Shown piece after piece: positions 52,401 through 61,400 of a stretch of DNA of 64,000 nt. The DNA comes from Hofstenia miamia. Taxonomy: Eukaryota > Xenacoelomorpha > Acoela. How positions within the stretch are numbered: the first letter of the stretch is position 1; each line of letters opens with the position of its first letter. Both the position numbers and the translations under genes were made by a program. The DNA lies in contig SCFE01000078.1 of NCBI GenBank assembly GCA_004352715.1, forward strand, positions 1,352,519-1,416,518, written 5' to 3'. The notes under the pieces were generated by a model that was given only the letters and a program-made list of their open reading frames with translations, was not told the DNA's origin and did not search any database.

Positions 52401-55400
52401 AGTCTGAAGCAATTGTTCTGTAAATACGAAATTTGTTTGCTCGGTTTTAATAGAATATTTATCGTTACTTAGTGATTAAAAACATAGTATGTTTTATGCG
52501 ATTTGTGAATTCGAAAATTTAGGGTATGAAATATTCTTTATAATTATAATATATTGCTTAAAAATCCATAAACATAAATCAATGTTTTCGAGTATACGTA
52601 GATTTCCTTCTCCATTTTAGTTATCAATCACGAGTGAAAAGCTCCTGTCGCATGAAAATGAGAATGAAAATCTTCGAAAGCAGTTGGCCAATCAAGAACA
52701 TGACTTAAATCTCACACGGAAATCTGAGGCTAATCTCACCGAAGAACTTGCATCTGCTAAGCATTCGTTAACTGATACTTCTGATCAAGTGAGCGCTTTG
52801 CACAGCAAGTTGCTTCAAACCGACTGCAATATTGAAGAACTTAATCGAACTGTACGGTTTTTTAATGATTGATACCAATTTTCTATTTTCTACATCTTTT
52901 AATTTTTTCTAGTATTCACTAATTGGGCACTAACAGTTTTCAAATCTTTAATAGCAATTATTAATAACTTTAAATAAATTAATTGCAGGGTCGCATGATC
53001 ATAATAAATTTAAGCTTTACAGATGCATGCTAAAATTTTGACAAATCCATAAGTAACGTTTGTATATCTTTATTCATTGGTCTAGTTTGATGTCTTTCTT
53101 ATAGATTGCATGAAGAGACACTATTAAGCTGCATGGCATTCAGATATAATTTATGGAAATCTATTGTTTAAGTGTATTTAGTACTCTACAAACTAGACAT
53201 GCATACACACTATGAATTATGTTAAACACAATTACTTAAAGAACGGTTTTTAAATATTTTATCCATGCGTTAAATTGATTTAATGAGTAAAGTAGTAATT
53301 GTTTCTTGAAATATTTAATTCTTTTCTTGTTTTTATCAACATTTAAATTTATCCATAGTGTTCAACATCCTCAAGTAATTTCAGTGGGTCTTTTGTTTCC
53401 TCTAGTTAACATAATTCCATACAAATTCAGAGAATCACTGCCATTGATAAATTTATGAATCATGCAAGCCGATTGATGTTGAGTTGAGAACATTAACGAG
53501 AATGGAAGTTCATTAATTGATACTTTCAGAAATATTTTTCAATTTTTTCTTTTTAAAATTAGGAAGAAAGTCTCCAATATTTTTTGTAGGCAATTTAGTT
53601 TGAACATTTAACTCTTTCACTGCGAAATTCGACTTTAGTCACACGGCCAACATTATGTCTGACTGCGAAATTCGACTTCAGTCCACATCTCTCCTGTTTT
53701 TTTCTAATAAAATGTCCAAAATCTGGTGTAATTCCATGTANAAAAACTCTTTATACCTAATGTTTATGTAATTCTAAGATTTAGTTCATGAGAACAAAAC
53801 AGAACTTTAACTGTTTCTTTATATATAGATAGATCTCCCAAACTCATTGATCATACAATGCGCAAAATCAGAGATAGTGAGCCAAAGTCAGTGATTGGAG
53901 AATTCATGCAGCGGCACGCATTAATGGGGACAGGATCAAGCGTGCCTTTAACTCTTTCACTGCGAAATTCGACTTTAGTCACACGGTCAACATTATGTAT
54001 GACTGCGAAATTCGACTTCAGTCCACATCTCTCCTGTTTTTTTCTAATAAAATGTCCAAAATCTGGTGTAATTCCATGTAATTCAGTATAATAAAGTTTT
54101 TTTTTAAGAAAAAATTGATTTTCATTTTTTGTGTCAAAATGACATTTTTTGAGAATTTTTGAAAATTCATGAAACGCAGTGAAAGGGTTAAATGAAGTGA
54201 TTAATAGTTTTTTATCAATTGCTTTTAGATACTAGAGCGGGATGAGTCTATATTGGAATTGCGGTCGAGGTTACACAGTGCAGAGCATTCTCTTGAGCTG
54301 AAGACTGCCCACTTAAAGGAGAACCAGGAAACCATTGCTCAACTAACTGCTGATGGCCGTCGATCGCAACAGGAAAACTCTTCTGCTCGTCTGAAATTTG
54401 CAGAACTTCAATCTCAGGTTGAGGAACTCAAAGACAAACTCACCGATAAGGTTCATGAGGTACTCAAGTTTGTTATGATTTTCAATATTTACATTTCAAT
54501 CATATGTAGCTAAATCTAATTTCACCCATTATTGGTTAGATCAGAGGTTTCTAATTGGGTGAAGGTGTGAATTTCGGAATTTCGGAGGGTCTATTGGAGA
54601 TGCCCTGGACCGAATTTTATAAATCCATAGCAACCGCTTCCAGAGGGCATTGAAATTTTAGATATAAATGGCTGAATAAGATTTTAATACATGGTAAAGA
54701 GGGTTGAATCGGTTAAGCAAGCCTGAGAACCGCTGTGTTATACAGTAGAAATGATAAAGGTCAGCTTGAATATAGTGTTTGGTAATTTCGTCTTTGAGAT
54801 CCTCCTCATTTTCCATCCAATTAGTTAAAAAAATTCATTTTGAGGGTATAATTAAATTTGCTCTGAAACTTCTGAGGCCATGTTCTGACGCAAGTATTAA
54901 TAATGATAATAATAATATAATAACAACAAATAATAATAAAAGACTTTATCAGGCGATGAATGCAAAACAATACATATGAATAAAAATTCGGCAATGAGGA
55001 AATTCGCAATGGGGACAGTCACAGGGGATGAAGTAGGAGCAGTTGAATGAGCAAAGCGAGAGAACCCATCAGCGGAGAGGAAAGACAGCAGAGATTTCTT
55101 GAAGCTCGGAGCAGGAAAAAAGTCAATTACAGTTAGAGGGTTGAGAATCCATAAGGAAATTATCAGAAGCACAAGCACGAGTGAAGCGTACAATGTTTTT
55201 TGGAATGACGAACAGAGAATGTGACAACACTGTTAGATCATGCAGAGTGTGGGAATTTGAGAACGCTATAAAATCAATTGATTCAAGGTTCAACTTACAA
55301 GTCAGTAAACTATTGAACAGGAGGAGATCACAGGCATGAAAGTTAAGTGACAGTGGGAGAATGGAGAATATGAGCAGGGCTTTTTATATAGTAAGGGAGA

Positions 55401-58400
55401 AATCCATTTAAAACTGTGCATCTGGAACCGTTGCATAGAGTGGTGCAAGGCACAAGAGCGCCATCAACAGGAAAAAGCATAGAGAAGAATGGTACAAGGA
55501 ATGGACTTGAGCAACGAGTTTACAGCAGGGGAGGTATTAAAGGGAACATTATGAAAAAGGACAAAGAAAGAGGCATTTGCTTTGTAGAGACACAAGGACA
55601 CATGTCCATGTCCAATCTAATTGAAATTTGCAGCAAATTTAACTCCAAGATGAGTATGATAAAGTGAAAAATTCACTGGGAGAGGCAGATCCAAATATGG
55701 AGACACTGTAAAGTAGATACCATATGTTGATTGGACTAAAATCAAAATGGTTAACAAAAGACAAGTAGACGAAAGCTCAAGATCAGATGCGATATTTGAG
55801 GTAAACGAACTGCAGTGTCATCAATATACGTTAGACAGGATAAGTTGAGAACAGATTCAGGGAGGTCGTTAATGGCAACAAGAAAGAAAAGCGCATCAAA
55901 TACAGAACCTTGAGAGAAGCCACTAGCTACAAGAGCAGGGTAAGAGATAGATGAATGGATTTTGATGCATTAAGGACGGTTGGTTTGATAAGATTGGAAA
56001 AATAACTTATCAGTCGAGAAGAATAGAATGAGCTTTAACATTTGTTAATAGAGATAATGCAACCAGGGTGTTACTGTCGGAGTGGAGATAGCAGTTTTCG
56101 ATCAAAGTGAGTAAGTTTATAATGGTCGAATGCTCCGTAAGTTTGCCATGCCTAGAAGAGCAGATGAGATGACCAATTTTTGGAAACACATAGCGAAAAA
56201 CAAAGTGCTCAAGATTATTGACAACCGAGAAAGAATAGATAACGGGCAGTAGGAGGTGATCTGAGAGGAGGGTAGCTGATTGGATTTTAACAGTGGGAAA
56301 ATCCAAGATGTTTTGCAATAAAGTGGAAAACACTTAGATGAACGAATGAAGTAGTAGAAATATTTTAAGTGTATGGAAAGAGTTGAGGAAGTTTCATGAA
56401 TTATAAAGGAGGGTACAGCAACAGGATAGCTAGAACTAGTCCACTTGCAAGAGTAAGACACGAGGGAAAAGTTATGGGCGTTAAAGACAATATCGCAAAG
56501 ACAAATCAACGGCGAGAAAACAGGAGCACCAGGACCGCAAGAGACCGGATCATAGAAATTAGAGGCAAGGTAAGCATTGAAGAGATTGGCTTTCTTCGCT
56601 CGGAGAGAGCAGATACATGTAGATGGTTCCATTCCAGACTTGAGACGTCAGACTTGGAAAGAAGGGTGCGTAAGAATGAATAAGAGTCTTATAGAGATTT
56701 ACATGAGAACTTAAACAGACAATTAAAGCAAAATCTTAAAAAATACTAATTTTTTGCTTTAGTTACGTAAGGTGCTTGTTAAATCAAATGTTGATTAGTG
56801 AACCAGGTAATTTTGCTGTCTCATTTTAGTTTGTTATCATTGTGAATCGGGAAGCCGTGATTAGAGTAGATATTTTGTCTATTCAAGTAGGGAATTTAAA
56901 TTAAAACCTGCGTTTTATATTTTCATCAAGTAAATTCTAGAAGACTTGGATTTTAACGTCAGTTAAAATTGTTTATTACTCAATTTTTTGAACGCATTTT
57001 CTGATATTTGATTTTAGATGAAACGATATGAAGAACGGACAAAACAAGCATACAATGAGTTGACTAATTACCAAAAATCTCATCAACATTCAGTCAGCGA
57101 AGTTGATGACAAAGATAAAAAGATTAGTGACCTCACAGATAAAGTCCTTTCTCTTCAAGCTGATCTTCAAACCTCTGAGCGTGATATTCAACAAGTAGGA
57201 GCTTAAATAGTACATCCAAATGTTTAGGCTGTTAATTTACATGGATTCATTAATTTAATACTTTTATTTTCATTAATATGGAGATTTATCAATACTGGCT
57301 TACACCATCACAGCAATATGTAACATCAAATATTTTTGATAATTGTTTATGTTTTATAGATGATTCTCCCACTACCAATGCCATGTGGCTATTCTACTTT
57401 CTCTTATAGACCAAAATTCTTATATGAAGACAGTGATTTTATTGTTGATTTGCACTACTGTTTCTAACTAGGTGTTATGTGCGCTTTTGTGCCAAATGTA
57501 GTTATTCTGAATAGTTTTATAGGTTTTTAATTCGAACGATTATCCAATTAATTCAATATTATAAAACGCCTTTTAAATTTCAACATTATGTTAATTTTGC
57601 TTTAACCAGCAATTCTCATTATGTATCGAATTTTTATTCTTGTTATAGAAGCAAGAATCAATCCATCAACAGCAGCTGGAACTGACTGCATTGAAAGAAC
57701 AGAGAAATCAGATGAATAGAGACATTCAACGCTTAGATAAACAACTCAAATCTACACAATCAACCAATACATCGGAACAAGAGAAACTCAGGTAGATATC
57801 TAATATTTGAGATAACTTTATCTCTCAATTTGTTTAAGTTTTATGTCATTAGGTGTACATTCAATGTGAATCGACTACTAACATGACCTTTAGTCTTACT
57901 ATTAGTGTTTCTAATTCTAGAAATTAAAATGGAAATTTTAAACGTGTGACAATAAATAATGGTAATCAAAAACCTTTGTTTAGATCTACTATCACGCATT
58001 TGGAGCAAAAAGTCAAATCCAGTGACGTAGAACTTCAAAATTCACAGTACTCTATTAAACAATATCGAGAAGACATTAAGCTTCAGAATGAAGCTCTTGA
58101 AAGATCTCAAGATGAAATCAATCGCCAAAAAGAAATCATTCAAACTAAACTTGATGAGGTAGATTGATTGTAGCTTTTATAAAACAGACACAATTACAAT
58201 ATATACGTAAACTATGAAATAGTATTACCAGAAAGAAGTGGAATTCTTAGCTTTACAAAATTTCTTTATTTAATCAAATGATCGGGTTTTGTTCAATACC
58301 CCAGTTCAACTTGTATATTGCTACAACTACTGTTAGCCTTTTACTAGCATAATTGTAAATACGGATTTTTTAAGTTCACATTTCCCAGTTGATCTATTGA

Positions 58401-61400
58401 TATGTGATTTGCAAATTTGTTAACTTGTCCACTTCTTCCTAATTGGATTGATGTAAATCTGATATATGTTTCATACTAGCGTTGTAGCTATTTTCAACGC
58501 ATTGCCCTTCTTCACATGTTTTAGGTTGTTGGTTAAGTCTTGTCTAGAACGAAATTGTGTCTTTGTTGGACTATTTTTAAACGTAAAGTTTGTTATGGTA
58601 TTAAACAAAAGTCTAAATTTCTTGAACATTGAATCTTTTGCTGTCTTATTGTATTTCGGTGCTCGTTTTAGAGTAGTGATAGGGTAAGTGCACATTCTTC
58701 TACAAGAATCTATTTTCTTCAATTATCCATATTTTTGCATGCACTATTGCTGAACATTTCATACCATTTTCGCACTCGTTTTGCTTGTATCTAAATTTCT
58801 TTCTTTTGATATTGTCTTACATAGTTTTTTTATCATAGATTAGTATAGATTAGCTTTCACAAAGATTTTTACTAAAAGTAGAAGAGCCGAGTCGTTTTTG
58901 CGTATATGAATTTATTGACTGAGACACTTTTTTCATTTCGTTGTTTTCAAAATGCTGAATAGAACCAAGCTATTATTAAATTTAATTCATTGCAAACTTT
59001 TTTAAAAAAATTGTCACTGTTAACTCACAAAAATGCATAACAATTCAGATGAGGACTATTTGACTGTGATTTTAGGATCAAAACAATGCCTTTTCATTGT
59101 TTCGTCCTGTGATTGGCAATTTGTATTATAATCTAACAAGAATACAAGACAAAGACATTACATTTTTGTTTATAATTTACAGAATATTTATGTCTTCATT
59201 GGTATAAGAAAAAATTATTTTCATAATTTTTTATTAAATCATTATTTAAGTGTATAGAGGACTATATGCAATTTGTAATCTGATTTGCAGATAAGTGAAG
59301 ACTGATATTAGTCCAAAATATTTGTATTTGAATAGTGATGGGTTTGCAAATATAATCTTTTTGTGACTTTAAGTCTTTCTTTACACAAGCAATATATTAT
59401 AATAGTATTAAGAGACTGCTTAGATAACTGCACAAGAAAAGCAAATTCAAGAAATGGACAAACAAATATTATCATTGAATTCCACCACTCAGCATCAGGA
59501 TAACCGAATCACACATCTCACTGATGAATTGGAAAAATATAAGCGAGAGATCAAGCTATCTCGTCATAAATGCACAGAACTCGAACAAGAGGTTTGCTCT
59601 TACCACTATGTTAAACCAGTCAAAATATTTTCAATGATGGATTTTATTGACTGAGAAATTATTCTGAAGCCTTGTATTTTTAAAAGATATTCTGGGGGTC
59701 CTTAAGTCTTTCTTTACACAAGCAATATATTATAATAGTATTAAGAGACTGCTTAGATAACTGCACAAGAAAAGCAAATTCAAGAAATGGACAAACAAAT
59801 ATTATCATTGAATTCCACCACTCAGCATCAGGATAACCGAATCACACATCTCACTGATGAATTGGAAAAATATAAGCGAGAGATCAAGCTATCTCGTCAT
59901 AAATGCACAGAACTCGAACAAGAGGTTTGCTCTTACCACTATGTTAAACCAGTCAAAATATTTTCAATGATGGATTTTATTGACTGAGAAATTATTCTGA
60001 AGCCTTGTATTTTTAAAAGATATTCTGGGGGTCCGCCAGAACCCCTAACAGTGCTTCGCCTTTTCGGCGTGTGCACTACATCCGACTATATAAAGCTCTG
60101 GATCCGCTCCTGCATCTTGACATTAACGTTTAGACAATTTTACATTTATTATGATACAATCATACTTTAGTTTTAAGTTTCCAATACTAATTGATTTTGA
60201 GCAAATTTGACTTTGATTAGGCTGTAAATTTCAATTCAAAGGTATTCGCGCTGATGTCGTTTAAACAATATTGGGAAACTAATATTGACGTTTTAATTAA
60301 CACAATTCTGTTTTACTAATTTTTCCTTAAGTATTTCATTGCTTTACAGTTTTCTTGCTTTGAAATGTAAGGTAGAATACAGCTAAGTTTTATAAATTCG
60401 GCGTTTTTACGCAATTGTTTTTAGTTAGCTCATTGTGAGGAAAAGCTGGAGTTGGTTGAGAGAACGCTTGCTAACACTCAAGATGAGCTTAGTAACAAAA
60501 CCAGTGATCTGCAACGCGAAAGAGGTCTTATTCAAAAACTCACTGTTGAATTACGTTCATCACGTGATCAGCTTCAGACTTTCGATGTTGAATTGAACGA
60601 AGCTCGTATTCATATTTCCAAGTAAGCATTTGTTTTCAATAGGAATTATTGTAGATATTTTATTATTTTTTCATATAAATTACAAGGATATATTTCAAAA
60701 CAATTCTGCAAGTCTTTAGCATTTATTCCAAGTAGATAGCAGTTGCGTCTAAACTTCACTAATGTTACGCATCAAGAAACAAATTTATTTATATTTTATT
60801 GTGGTTTTTAATATAATTATAAACATATAAAAGATTATTCTTTTAATGCCCTAGTAAATGCCCAATTTTTCTAATGACGAGGTCGGAACGGTACACATTA
60901 CACATGAGTAATGTACTAGTCGTGCATTAAATTTTGCGTTTGCTGTTTTCATAATTTATTCTCATCATACAAATGTTTCTACAGTTTAAAATCTAAGGCA
61001 ATTTGTTTAGAATGAAAAATGATTGTAGTTCAGAAAAGAAGAAAAATCAAGAATTAGCTACGCAAATCTACCGCGAGCGTCAAATGACCTCAAAATTGGA
61101 ATCTGACATCGCTGTAAAGAACACACAGAATGAAAATTACCTTGAAAAGGTATGGAATCTTTAACTCATTTCGTCAAAAAAAATTATGTTTTACCTTTGT
61201 CTAGAGTTTAAAATCAGCTAACATTTCTACACCGGTTTTCTTTGTTTAGTGCGATATGCTAGAAAGATCTTTAAGAGCTACGCATGATGAACTTAATGCG
61301 GAGAAGACCAAGTATTCCGAGGTCTGCTTAGCTCTCACTTCGTCCAAGCATAATTGTGCGTCGCTAGAGAAAGAACTGACTAGTACTCAATACCAATTGA

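Larger units (their letters stand above)
59369..60034 (+). repeat. Perfect 333 bp tandem duplication containing exon 32
   Basis: 59369-59701 and 59702-60034 appear identical base for base, including acceptor, exon and donor. Either a very recent exon duplication or a false duplication by the assembler. Confidence 0.92.

Noticed and set aside
56396-56683. Plus-strand frame of 95 codons
   Set aside because: It is the complement of the LINE reverse-transcriptase region on the minus strand.
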